Source of the DNA: Gammaproteobacteria bacterium
GTDB taxonomy: Bacteria > Pseudomonadota > Gammaproteobacteria > Pseudomonadales > Pseudohongiellaceae
Length of the DNA stretch: 64,000 nucleotides
Assembly: GCA_028818225.1 (NCBI GenBank)
Contig: JAPPOG010000004.1
Coordinates: forward strand, 62,001 to 126,000
Direction of reading: 5' to 3'
The notes under the pieces were generated by a model. It saw nothing but the letters and a program-made list of their open reading frames with translations, had not been told where the DNA came from and ran no database searches. The position numbers and the translations under genes are program-made. Shown piece after piece: positions 1-8,244 of this stretch (the stretch's first letter is position 1; every line of letters starts with the position of its first letter).

Positions 1-1
1 A

Positions 2-1234
2 CTCGGTGCCACGGTACCTTTCACTTTTCATTCTGCATCCGCAGCAGAACCCTATACCGGGCCATTTTACATATCCCTGGCGGCAATCGGCGGTTGGGAT
101 GTCACGAGTTTCTGTGATCCCAAAACCAATCAGGCAGGTCAACGGACAATTAACACCTGGGCAGATACTGCAGAAATTCAGCAAGCAGGTAATATAAGCT
201 ATGCGCCGGTCGCTGATAATGAGGCATTCTTCGAGCGCTTTTACCGGGACATGCTGGTAATTAATGGTATCGATACGCAAACAAACTCTCATGATGATGG
301 TCGGCGCCATACCTGGAGTGGCCGTATAGGTTTCGGTTATCCCAGTTTCGGCGCCATCGCCTCCAGTGCCATCGCACCGGATCTGCCTTTATCCCTGGTT
401 CATGCTAATGGCTACAGTGAAACCGCTGGTATTGCTCGATTCAGTCGTCTACAGAATCCAGACTTAATCAGTAACCTTGTTAACGATGCCAGTGTCCAGG
501 TAGGTAACGAAAGCTATAACCTTTTCACTTCAAACGAGATCAGTTTGATCGAGCAATATCAAACGGAACGATTGGATCGTCTGATGGCAAGCAATTCCCT
601 GATACCACGCCAAGAGAAAGGCATGAACAATCTTTATCTTGCCAACAGCACCAGAGACGACTTGGACGCCTTTGCAGTTTTGTTACCGGACAATTTTGAA
701 ACCGACAATGATTATCGCGCGGCTGAGCTTGCTTTGCTGGCTTATCAGTCCGGATTGTGTGTCGCAGCCCAGCTTGGCTTTAATGGCTTTGATACGCATC
801 AGACCCATGACGAGGATCATTTTGGACCGCTGGCTAAACTTACTGGCCTGGTTGGCTTTATTTTCGACAAGGCAGAACAAGGCGGCTTTGCTGACAGGAT
901 CGTGCTGACTATGGGCTCCGATTTTGGCAGAACACCTTATTACAATGCTGGTGGTGGTAAAGATCACTGGCCAATCGGCAGTGCAATTTTTATCCAGCAG
1001 GGCGCCCCATGGGGCAACCGAGTAGTTGGTGCAACGGATGAAGGGCATAATGCCTTCAATATCAATCCCACTAGCCTTATGGTTGATGGTTCATCCAGCG
1101 GTGTACGTCTTGAGCCTAAGCATTTGCAACAGGCGATGCGACAGCTCGGTGGAGTTGATCAATCCAGTATTGCGCAATTATTTCCATTGAACGCTGAAGA
1201 TGTAGATTTCTTTAATCCATCACTGCAAACCTAA
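2..1234 (+). CDS. DUF1501 family protein, 5' end outside window
   Basis: The reading frame is open from base 2, so the ATG at 251 in the ORF track is internal and the gene begins upstream of the window. About 410 residues are visible. The C-terminal half is typical of DUF1501 proteins, which have an alkaline-phosphatase-like fold: a GFDTH segment, a long helix region, then GSDFGRTP followed by a GGGKDHWP stretch, the expected metal-site region of this fold. DUF1501 proteins usually carry a Tat signal and are often encoded beside DUF1800 genes; neither can be checked here because that side is cut off. The true function of the family is unknown. Family call is firm; role is not. Confidence 0.85.
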   Translation, partial: LGATVPFTFHSASAAEPYTGPFYISLAAIGGWDVTSFCDPKTNQAGQRTINTWADTAEIQQAGNISYAPVADNEAFFERFYRDMLVINGIDTQTNSHDDGRRHTWSGRIGFGYPSFGAIASSAIAPDLPLSLVHANGYSETAGIARFSRLQNPDLISNLVNDASVQVGNESYNLFTSNEISLIEQYQTERLDRLMASNSLIPRQEKGMNNLYLANSTRDDLDAFAVLLPDNFETDNDYRAAELALLAYQSGLCVAAQLGFNGFDTHQTHDEDHFGPLAKLTGLVGFIFDKAEQGGFADRIVLTMGSDFGRTPYYNAGGGKDHWPIGSAIFIQQGAPWGNRVVGATDEGHNAFNINPTSLMVDGSSSGVRLEPKHLQQAMRQLGGVDQSSIAQLFPLNAEDVDFFNPSLQT

Positions 1235-1425
1235 GGATAAGGCTTAGTAAATTTCTTTCATCAAGTTTGTGGTAATTTTAAAGGGGCCATGCGGCACCCT
1301 GGTATGAGCAGTGTGCATATGAAATAAAATGACAAGTGCTGTCACCACGAGACATTTACCGCAGATGACATTTAGGGCTACAGGCTTTTAAATACAGCCT
1401 GCAAATTTTGTTAGGCAAAGTAGTA

Positions 1426-1812
1426 ATGCCAAAAATCGAATCGTTTATCGATCGTTCAATTGGTTTAACTGTAATTACGATCTACGGCGAAGTCTTTCCT
1501 CTCGATTTAATCAAAGTTATTGATCATTACCTTAAAGGCGACAGAACTAATCTGGTTTTGTTCGACTTTTCTGATGCGCTGTTACGCGCTACGGAACCTG
1601 AATATCCACGTAAGATTCTTGCTGAAGGCGAGTGTTATTCACGCAGGGGTGATCACAAGGCTTTCGTTTTTCCAATGCCAGTGAAAAAAAATCTAAAGCC
1701 TTTCTTGGGAGAGTATTGTCAGACAGAAGCACACGAGTCGAACCTCGACATATTCAATAACCTGATTGATGCAAATAAATGGCTAATAGACGCCAAGGAA
1801 GCCCATCGCTAA
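1426..1812 (+). CDS. small cytosolic protein of unknown function
   Basis: This gene encodes 128 residues with no signal peptide and no membrane segment. The ORF track starts at a TTG at 1408, but the ATG at 1426 is the more likely start because it opens directly into the structured part (MPKIESFIDRSIGL) and has AGG upstream. The alternation of short hydrophobic strands (TVITIYGEV, NLVLFDFSDA, HKAFVFPMP) with amphipathic helices resembles STAS/SpoIIAA-like folds, but I do not recognise a named family. It converges with the small membrane gene on the other strand, overlapping it by 4 bases at the stop codons. Coding status is likely from codon use and composition; the fold is a guess. Confidence 0.6.
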   Translation: MPKIESFIDRSIGLTVITIYGEVFPLDLIKVIDHYLKGDRTNLVLFDFSDALLRATEPEYPRKILAEGECYSRRGDHKAFVFPMPVKKNLKPFLGEYCQTEAHESNLDIFNNLIDANKWLIDAKEAHR

Positions 1813-1937
1813 CGAGCTGCTCGGCCTACGTAACCCTGAAAGGTGCGCTCAATAAAGTCATCAACTCCCGGCACGAATAGCACTGCAAGCACAGTGACTA
1901 CCAAAGCGATCGCTAGCCCCCAATAAAAGTATTTCAT
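1809..1937 (-). CDS. 42-residue single-pass membrane protein
   Basis: This ORF is too short for the track. It starts at ATG (complement of 1935-1937) and reads MKYFYWGLAIALVVTVLAVL, then a short polar tail with VDDFIERTFQGYVGRAAR. The first 21 residues form one strong transmembrane helix. An AGAGAGAG purine run lies upstream as a possible ribosome-binding site. It begins 14 bases after the stop of the exported protein at 1952-2470, so the two are probably co-transcribed. Its stop overlaps the convergent gene by 4 bases. No family is recognised; it may assist the upstream exported protein, which is only inference from spacing. Confidence 0.5.
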   Translation of the reverse strand: MKYFYWGLAIALVVTVLAVLFVPGVDDFIERTFQGYVGRAAR

Positions 1938-1951
1938 AAGACTCTCTCTGT

Positions 1952-2470
1952 CTAACGTCTCGGTGCCGCTTCGAATAACCAGACATCGCCGTTTTCTATA
2001 GCAGCTGGCGTGGTTTGTGATGGATACTTCGCAGTGATTGCGGCTGCAATATCAACCAATTCCGGGCCAGTCTGAATGCGATGGAGCTGGCGCTCATAGC
2101 GGATACCATCGATGCGTAACATTGCCAAACCATTGCGTTCTGCCTGAAGTGGCCATTGTTTCCACATTCTTCCAACCGTTGTACCCATGTAACCCGACCA
2201 GACATAGAGTTTGCCATTGGCTTCCGCGGTCCAGATTGTGCGCGAAGCCGGTGGATCATAGAGCTGCAATTCTATAGTGGGAATGTCGGAAACAAAACTC
2301 CAGTCCGGTTCGGGACCAGAATAGAGCACACCTTCTTCTAGTGGTCCGCCAGAGAAGACAAAATTTGACCCATCAGAAAGACGTTGCTTAACCGCTGCAG
2401 TTGATACTGCTGTAAAAGGAATTAGCAGTAAGCCAAGAATTACGATGATTGCATTTTTGACGATTTGCAT
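1952..2470 (-). CDS. exported protein of unknown function
   Basis: The product has 172 residues. The first 26 residues are a clear Sec signal peptide (MQIVKNAIIVILGLLLIPFT followed by AVSTAA). The mature part holds strand-rich segments such as RTIWTAEANGKLYVWSGY and GLAMLRIDGIRYERQL, which recall split-barrel flavin-binding (pyridoxamine-oxidase-like) folds, but no cofactor motif can be named with confidence. The gene sits between a VOC gene (15 bases upstream) and a 42-residue membrane protein (14 bases downstream), giving a likely three-gene operon on the minus strand. Export is well supported, function is not. Confidence 0.65.
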   Translation of the reverse strand: MQIVKNAIIVILGLLLIPFTAVSTAAVKQRLSDGSNFVFSGGPLEEGVLYSGPEPDWSFVSDIPTIELQLYDPPASRTIWTAEANGKLYVWSGYMGTTVGRMWKQWPLQAERNGLAMLRIDGIRYERQLHRIQTGPELVDIAAAITAKYPSQTTPAAIENGDVWLFEAAPRR

Positions 2471-2485
2471 AGTGAGCTCTTCTTA

Positions 2486-2878
2486 TCAGTACATTATGAA
2501 TTCGATTAAATTATTGTCAGGATCCCGCGTATAAATACTCGTGCCTTCGGTACTACCACCATTCATGCCGCCGACTCTGGGAACCGGGCCGAGTTCTACT
2601 TCTGCGTTGGCGGCTTCCAGGACTGATAATAAATCTTCCTGGCTGCCATCCCAAACAAAACAGATGTCTCCGGATCCCGGAACTGCAGTATGCCCGCGGA
2701 GAGTGAATTGCTCGTCTTGCCAGAGCGATGGCATATGAAAATTGATCTTGTTGTTGCCGAAAGTGACGGCCTGGATTCTTCCCTGCTCTACAACACGGCA
2801 ACCCAATGCCGTATAAAACGCCATCATTTCTTCTACCCGTTCCATAGGAACGGAAACATGATCGAAGGAAGTAATCAT
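2486..2878 (-). CDS. VOC (glyoxalase/dioxygenase-fold) family protein
   Basis: The 130-residue product opens with FDHVSVPMERVEEMMAFYTA, the standard start of a vicinal-oxygen-chelate module, and ends with the RDPDNNLIEFIMY strand that carries the conserved Glu metal ligand. The first His (residue 7) is the other expected ligand. VOC proteins bind a divalent metal and act as lyases, isomerases, dioxygenases or drug-binding proteins; substrate cannot be told from sequence. Length fits a single two-module VOC unit. No convincing Shine-Dalgarno precedes the ATG. It leads a probable operon with the two genes downstream on the same strand. Confidence 0.85.
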   Translation of the reverse strand: MITSFDHVSVPMERVEEMMAFYTALGCRVVEQGRIQAVTFGNNKINFHMPSLWQDEQFTLRGHTAVPGSGDICFVWDGSQEDLLSVLEAANAEVELGPVPRVGGMNGGSTEGTSIYTRDPDNNLIEFIMY

Positions 2879-3021
2879 TTATTTTTGTTATTGGGGTTAC
2901 TGTGTAGCTACAAAGTTAACCCGTTCCAAATGATGCTGCAATTAATAGTGGTATATAAATTAGGAGTAAAAAAGGGTAGCGATTTACGAATCCTCCCTGA
3001 ATTGGTCGCTATTGTAGGGAC

Positions 3022-3050
3022 AAAAAAAGGGCTACCGAAGTAGCCCTTTT
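3022..3050 (-). terminator. rho-independent terminator after TonB receptor gene
   Basis: The plus-strand text GGGCTAC-CGAA-GTAGCCC is a perfect 7-bp stem with a tetraloop. On the minus strand it is UUCG-looped and followed by seven T residues, so it terminates transcripts coming from the TonB receptor gene that stops at 3095. Confidence 0.9.
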
Positions 3051-3094
3051 CTGTATCAGTTCTGATCTAAACGATCAGATCTAATCCGTTTGAT

Positions 3095-5698
3095 TTAGAA
3101 ATCAACGGTGACTCGACCATAGTAGTAAGCACCATGCCAGTCCATAGCGATACCGGACTCGTATAGACGTCCACAGCAAGTATCACCGATTTCACCCTTG
3201 TCTGGGTACTCGTCGAAGATGTTACGAGCACCGCCTGAGATGCGCCATGTATCGTTGATCTGATACTGAGCTTCCAGGTCGACATACCACATACCATCAT
3301 ACTTCTGACGACGACTAGTACCGGAGTTAGCGTTTTCCCACTCACCCCAGTAGCTTGCACGAGCAATCAGATTCAGGTTGTTAACTTCATGAGTCGCAGT
3401 GAACACACCACGCCAGTTTGGATCGTAGTTTACGAAGTCAAACCGTGCTTCTTCATTACGGAAGGCGCTAGGATCTGACTCATAGTCCTTCTTGTTGTAA
3501 TTCAAAGCTGCAGACAATGTAGTTGTACCGTTATCCGAATTAATCGGTAAGCTCGCAACTAAATCAACACCTTCTGATGAGATGTCAAAACCATTGGCGA
3601 AGTAGAAAACACCACCGATGGAATTGGCGCCCGCGACTCCCGCAGCATCAAGCTTAAGGAAGTTATCATAGGCACTACCTGAGGTAGGATCTGTAGATAC
3701 ATCACGAGTCGAGATCGCCCAAGTAGCGTCATCGAGTTCGATTCGATACCAGTCCACGGTCAGGTCGATATCACCTATGTTGGCGGTCAAACCTAAGGTG
3801 TAGTTGGTAGAAGTCTCTGGCTCAAGAGGTGAGGCTCCAAGTGCCTGTGCTACTGGACCACCAGCCGGGAACAGACCGGTCGCTACAGGAAAACCGTTAG
3901 GTAATCGAGTAGAAACGTTGATCGTACCTTGCTGACCAGGAGTCGGTGCACGGAAACCAGTACCAATTGATCCACGGATACCAACGTTATCGTTCACGCT
4001 GTAACGACCGGCGACCTTGGCAACAAGCTCTGAATCGAAATCATCGTAATCTTCGTAACGTACTGCACCCTGTAGGAACATACGGTCAGTTACGTCGGCA
4101 CTCAAGTCTGCATACAAACCAAATGAACTACGCTCATAAACCTCAGAGAATTGTGGCGAGTAACCCGGGAAACCGTTAGATCCTACACCTACTACAGTGA
4201 AAGCAGGATCGTTAGGATCGGCACAGTTCAATGTTGAACCATTTGCGATAACTGCAGCACCAGCAGCTGTAGGCATTGTGCCGTCACAGAATCCAAATGG
4301 ATCAGATAGTGAGTGAGGACCTGCGAAGTAAGAATCTAATTCACCTTCGACCACTTCATAAGACTCATCCATGTAGCTGGCGCCGAAGGCAAGCAACAAT
4401 GGGCTGGCCAGATCTCCTGAGTTGGCAAACTCATAGGTGAAATCTGCCTGGAATTGAGTCTCTTCGTTGATCAAATCACCCGGTCGGAATGACTGCGGGG
4501 ATGCACGGCCCATGGAAGGGTTAATGGTGTTCTTCAGTGTATATTCGATCTCACTTTCACCGCGACGAGCGCTGAGGTCATAAGTAAGGCCGTTGTCCCA
4601 CTCACCACGAACACCACCCAGGAATGAGAAGTCATAAACTTCACCAAAGAATCTAGGTGTAAAACCACCAGGGTATTTTTCCAGAGGGCTGTAGATACCG
4701 CCGTCTGCTTCCCGCAGGTCTTCAATAGTGCCGTTGCCTGAGTATCGATAGAAGAAGCTGCCGTCAGATTCACTTTCGGAATAGTTACCGAAGGCATAGA
4801 CCTCAGTATCAGCATCGATGCGATAGGCTGAATTGTAGAAGAAGCGTGCAGCTTCCTGGTTTGGTTGGCCCCATGGCTGTACTACGTCGCCATCGCCGAT
4901 GTTGGCGTTAGCTAATCCTGCCTGGTAAGAACCAGTTACATAGGAGCTAAGTGGGTAATCGCCATTCGGATCAACACAAGCCCAGCTTTCACAGTACTGC
5001 TCGGATCTGATTGCCGCATCTGCTTCATAGAACTCGGCTGAAAGGTTAATAAAACCGTCTGCGCCCAAAGGCAGGCCCCAGTTAGCCTGGACGGTGTTAC
5101 TGGTACCGTCGCCTTCACTGTACTCACCAGTGTCCCAGGACACGCTGAAACCTTCGCGGTCTTCCTTCAGGATGAAGTTCAATACACCCGCTATGGCGTC
5201 GGAGCCGTACTGAGAGGAAGCACCATCACGCAGCACTTCGATATTAGCTAGCGCGATTGAAGGAATAGTTGCTATATCAGGGCCCTGTGTACCGGAACCA
5301 CCAATAGATACCAATGCTGCACGGTGACGTCTCTTTGAATTAACCAAGACAAGAGTCTTATCGGTTGGTAATCCTCTGAGTTCGGCTGGGCGAATGAATG
5401 AGGCACCATCGCTAATCGGCTGACGTCCAAGTGTGAAAGAGGGTACCAATGTCTTCAGGATGTCGTTGGTATCTGTGTATGAGATTGACCTCAAATCATC
5501 TTCATTGAACACATCTATCGGTACCGGAGAATCGGCTACTGTTCTTGGCCTACCTCGAGCACCAGTGATGACGATTTCTTCCAATTGACCGTCAGCTTCC
5601 TGACCATGGACGATTGGAATGAAACCCACAGGCGCTAGCAAGCCTAGAGTGATAGCAGCGGGTAAAACCCTTTTTGCTAGGTTAGGTCGTTTAATCAT
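3095..5698 (-). CDS. TonB-dependent outer-membrane receptor
   Basis: The 867-residue product has a signal peptide ending near residue 32 (VHGQ), then the plug domain at about residues 40-170: LEEIVITGAR is the TonB-box-like start, followed by SPVPIDVF, the RGLPTDKTLVLVNSKRR segment and EVLRDGASSQYGSDAIAGV. The rest is a 22-strand barrel rich in alternating aromatic and polar residues, ending in VTVDF with the expected terminal Phe. Such receptors import large or scarce ligands through the outer membrane using TonB-ExbBD energy. The plug type is common in marine gammaproteobacteria, but ligand is not readable. AAGGGGA precedes the ATG. It is followed by its own strong terminator, so it is likely monocistronic, and the long leader upstream may be regulatory. 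Confidence 0.95.
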   Translation of the reverse strand: MIKRPNLAKRVLPAAITLGLLAPVGFIPIVHGQEADGQLEEIVITGARGRPRTVADSPVPIDVFNEDDLRSISYTDTNDILKTLVPSFTLGRQPISDGASFIRPAELRGLPTDKTLVLVNSKRRHRAALVSIGGSGTQGPDIATIPSIALANIEVLRDGASSQYGSDAIAGVLNFILKEDREGFSVSWDTGEYSEGDGTSNTVQANWGLPLGADGFINLSAEFYEADAAIRSEQYCESWACVDPNGDYPLSSYVTGSYQAGLANANIGDGDVVQPWGQPNQEAARFFYNSAYRIDADTEVYAFGNYSESESDGSFFYRYSGNGTIEDLREADGGIYSPLEKYPGGFTPRFFGEVYDFSFLGGVRGEWDNGLTYDLSARRGESEIEYTLKNTINPSMGRASPQSFRPGDLINEETQFQADFTYEFANSGDLASPLLLAFGASYMDESYEVVEGELDSYFAGPHSLSDPFGFCDGTMPTAAGAAVIANGSTLNCADPNDPAFTVVGVGSNGFPGYSPQFSEVYERSSFGLYADLSADVTDRMFLQGAVRYEDYDDFDSELVAKVAGRYSVNDNVGIRGSIGTGFRAPTPGQQGTINVSTRLPNGFPVATGLFPAGGPVAQALGASPLEPETSTNYTLGLTANIGDIDLTVDWYRIELDDATWAISTRDVSTDPTSGSAYDNFLKLDAAGVAGANSIGGVFYFANGFDISSEGVDLVASLPINSDNGTTTLSAALNYNKKDYESDPSAFRNEEARFDFVNYDPNWRGVFTATHEVNNLNLIARASYWGEWENANSGTSRRQKYDGMWYVDLEAQYQINDTWRISGGARNIFDEYPDKGEIGDTCCGRLYESGIAMDWHGAYYYGRVTVDF

Positions 5699-6118
5699 TT
5701 ACTTCCCCTTACAAGTATTACTTTATTGAGTTAAATAAGCCCGTTATTGAGCCTATTAAGCTCGTTTTCTAAACGAGGCGTTCGAAAGGACGGGAGCAGG
5801 GAAATCTGCGTGTTTCCCCCCTGACTCACAATCGTGTGTGAAGCATAATTTTACTGCTGCAAAATGTCCACAGCAGAACCACGTATATCGGGCATTTCGG
5901 CGTGTTTTTAAGGACTTTTTGCACTGTTTTCCGGGCATAGGCAGCACTTTTTGGAAAACCACTAAATGCGGGACTATTTTTTATGGCACCCACCATATAT
6001 TGATTAAATTTTGAATAGCCAGGATGTGAGAATATAACCCCAAATTAGCTGTTTCCGTGTAAGCTAGCTAAATATTGCTATTCATGCGCCTAGAGGTGCC
6101 TGCCAGGGAGAGTCAGAG
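5699..6118. other. divergent intergenic region between receptor and redoxin genes
   Basis: This 420-base stretch separates the minus-strand receptor from the plus-strand redoxin gene and should hold both promoters. The 68-residue minus ORF at 5756-5962 has no ribosome-binding site or recognisable features and is probably not coding. In the receptor leader there are two small perfect inverted repeats: CTCGTTT-TCT-AAACGAG at 5761-5777 and TCACA-N6-TGTGA at 5826-5841. Either could be a leader hairpin or protein site. I see no convincing -35/-10 pair. Confidence 0.4.
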
Positions 6119-6610
6119 ATGACGTCGAAACTTGATCCAGGAGCACTTTTTCCGAGTCTAAATTTGACTCTCTACGGAGGAAATTCCCTCAAAATTCCGG
6201 AGGACCTTGATAGCTCCATGACTCTGGTACTGGTTTACAGGGGGCACTGGTGACCCTATTGTCGCCGGCTGTTAGCTGGCTATGAGGCGCGCCGTGAAGC
6301 GTTTGCCGAACAGGGTGTTAAAATTATTGCCGGCTCAGTGGACGATGCAGAAAAGACAGCATCCATCGCCGAGGGCCTGCATTTTCCGGTGGCCATCAAT
6401 ATGACCAGGGAAGACGGCGATGCTTTGGGTTCCTGGTGGGAAGAACAGCGCCAGATAATTCAACCCAGTGAATTCCTGCTGTCTGGCAGCGGCAAGGTAA
6501 TGATCTCCATGTATTCCAACGGGCCAATCGGGCGCATGGACCCGGAAGAAACTCTTTCATTAGTGAAGTATTTGAATGCGCAGCGAGCTAAGGCCAAGTC
6601 AGCCTCATAG
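6119..6610 (+). CDS. redoxin (AhpC/TSA-like) with in-frame TGA, candidate selenoprotein
   Basis: Read through one TGA at 6251-6253, this frame encodes 163 residues of a thioredoxin-fold redoxin. The TGA is codon 45 and falls in LVYRGHW-U-PYCRRLLAGYE, exactly where relatives have the first Cys of a WCPYC (CxxC) motif, giving UxxC. Known families annotated as redoxin-domain (seleno)proteins carry Sec at this place. The frame is intact on both sides. The ATG at 6119 is preceded by AGGGAGA at good spacing. The ORF track shows only the part after the TGA (from 6338). A bSECIS-like hairpin follows the TGA (separate entry). It would be a thiol/selenol peroxidase or disulfide oxidoreductase in the cytoplasm. 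The alternative is a nonsense mutation, and this window has several, so the call depends on selABCD being present elsewhere in the genome. Confidence 0.75.
6258..6285 (+). promoter_or_regulatory. bSECIS-like hairpin downstream of TGA
   Basis: GCCGGC (6264-6269), loop TGTTA, GCTGGC (6275-6280) form a 6-bp stem with one G-U pair. Past a single C-U mismatch, four more pairs extend the stem (TTGT with ATGA). The loop has G at its second position, and 16 bases lie between the TGA and the loop. These match published bacterial SECIS rules (loop 16-37 bases after UGA, G among the first two loop bases). The hairpin lies in coding sequence, so by-chance folding cannot be excluded. Confidence 0.6.
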
Positions 6611-6678
6611 TTCTGCAGGAGATATTTTTCAAACAGGAAATTCGTGCTCTAAAGCTACAGAGATTAAGGGGAAAGATT

Positions 6679-7050
6679 ATGACAACAATTATCGCATTTC
6701 TGGCAGTGGCTATGGTCATGGCAGGAGTAATCTTGCTGATATCGCCTGCTTTGCTCATGGAATTCATTCAGGAAAATGCCAGCAAGCCGAGCTTGCGAGC
6801 ATCTGCTGTTGCCATTCGCGTCGTCTTCGGCGCAGCTTTACTCATGGAAGCTGCAGATTCCCGTTTCCCTTATATCGTTGGCTTCATTGGGGCAATTGCG
6901 CTGATTGCTGCGATAGTAATCGCAGCAGTGCCAAAAGCTAGCGCCGAAGAATTCGCCATGCGAATAAGCAGTATGCCTGCTATGTTTATGCGCTTTGGGG
7001 GTCTGGCTTGTTTCGTGTTTGCGTGGTTCTTGGTTTACGCGATTCTTTAG
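6679..7050 (+). CDS. small four-helix membrane protein, unknown function
   Basis: The 123-residue product has four predicted transmembrane helices: residues 3-27, about 47-60 with 65-85, and a last helix ending at VFAWFLVYAIL. No signature motif is visible. AAGGGGAAAG lies just before the ATG, a strong ribosome-binding site. It begins 68 bases after the redoxin gene and may share its transcript. The family is not recognised by name; similar short hydrophobic proteins are often annotated as hypothetical in marine gammaproteobacteria. Confidence 0.75.
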   Translation: MTTIIAFLAVAMVMAGVILLISPALLMEFIQENASKPSLRASAVAIRVVFGAALLMEAADSRFPYIVGFIGAIALIAAIVIAAVPKASAEEFAMRISSMPAMFMRFGGLACFVFAWFLVYAIL

Positions 7051-7062
7051 GCTTGTGGACTT

Positions 7063-8238
7063 TCAGAGTTGAAAATCGGGATTTTCTTTTGATCCAGTTA
7101 CCTTTCGAATCTCTAGCTTCGTGCAATTATTAAATTGCATGAAGCGTTTTAGTTCACTTTTCATAGACTGCATTACCGACGCAGGATTCCTGATACCTTT
7201 TTCCAATTGCAAGTGCAGTAGCTGAAGTGTGCGTGTTTTGCGTACTGTCTTTGCATCCAGGCGTCCGACCAACTTGTTTTTATGCAAAAGGGGCAGGCAA
7301 AAGTAGCCAAACTTACGCTTCTCTTTCTTCACGTAACATTCAATTTGGTAATCAAATCCAAACAAGTCATTAATTCGTTTGCGTTGAATAATGGCATTAT
7401 CGAATGGCGAAAGGATACGAAAAGAAGAGCGTGGACATTGTTGATTACTGCGCGCCAGTGAGGCTGGAGCAGTAAGTTAATCCAATTTATTCACTTTAAC
7501 TTCTCACAAGCTTCCTTCCTCAATCATTTCCAGTGCTGTCTTGCGCATGGCTGGTCCCAGACCTTTGCGCAGATAAGACATTTCATTTAGTTGGCCAAAG
7601 CCATGGGCACGAATAAAGCTCGAGATAAGATGGCGACAAAGTTCTTCTTCCGTTGGAACCTTGGTTTCTGCAGAGTCAGGTAACACTCTCTCGGTCAGGT
7701 CATAGACCTTGTGAAAATTATTTCGATAAGCAATCATCAGTTCCCCTTCGATGAATAATTGCTCCAGCGCATGCATTGAAGGTGCGCGTGCCCACATTGC
7801 CTTACTGGTGGGTTTATCGTCGAAATCTTTTGCCGCAAGCGCGCCTTCATTGCGGATTCGATCCAATACATATTTGCAAACTTTTTTATTCTTGGGATAC
7901 CAGTGTGTTTCCCCTGCAGCGATGCGATGCATCATCGGTAGGCTAAAGCGATAGTCGCGCATGGGTAGCAGAGCCAATGCATGAGCCCAGTGTTCGAAGA
8001 TTTTGCCGCTGCGTTGCAGTTTATCGATATGATCAGGCTTAAAGCCATCGACCCGATTCCACAATGTATGCAGGTGCGCACGTTCCACAACTGAGAGAGT
8101 ATCTAATTGAAAATAACCAAGATGCTCAATAGCGTTTAGTGTTGCTTTAATGCCCGAGCCGAAATGACGGCGGCTATTCAATCGCTGATGATCAAGTAGC
8201 AATTTCCTGGCGTTAACCAGGCTTAATGATTCCGTCAT
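7063..8238 (-). pseudogene. YcaQ-type winged-helix DNA-binding protein, broken by two stops
   Basis: ORFs 7504-8238 and 7063-7365 are parts of one gene in one frame. The first part (SLVNARKLLLDHQRL, GYFQLDTLSVVERAHLHTLWNR) and the second (FGFDYQIECY, KRKFGYFCLPLL, VGRLDAKT) are the N- and C-terminal hallmarks of the YcaQ winged-helix family, which includes DNA glycosylases acting on interstrand crosslinks. Between them, in the same frame, are TGA at 7504-7506 and TAA at 7477-7479; the sequence between and after the stops (LSPFDNAIIQRKRIND) still matches the family. Restored length would be about 390 residues, normal for YcaQ. So this is a recently inactivated gene or carries sequence errors. 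It starts 6 bases after the PQQ dehydrogenase gene. Confidence 0.8.
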
Positions 8239-8244
8239 TGACTA

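Noticed and set aside
5826-5841. TCACA-N6-TGTGA near the TonB receptor as a CRP site
   Set aside because: CRP sites read TGTGA-N6-TCACA; here the half-sites are in the opposite order, so it is only an inverted repeat.
5756-5962. 68-residue minus ORF in the receptor leader
   Set aside because: No ribosome-binding site, odd composition with clustered Cys and Lys, and no family; treated as leader sequence.
6258-6285. The hairpin as a terminator inside the redoxin gene
   Set aside because: No T run follows it, and its distance to the TGA fits a SECIS element better.
7504-7506. In-frame TGA of the YcaQ gene as selenocysteine
   Set aside because: A TAA follows nine codons later in the same frame, and no Cys motif is at this place in the family.
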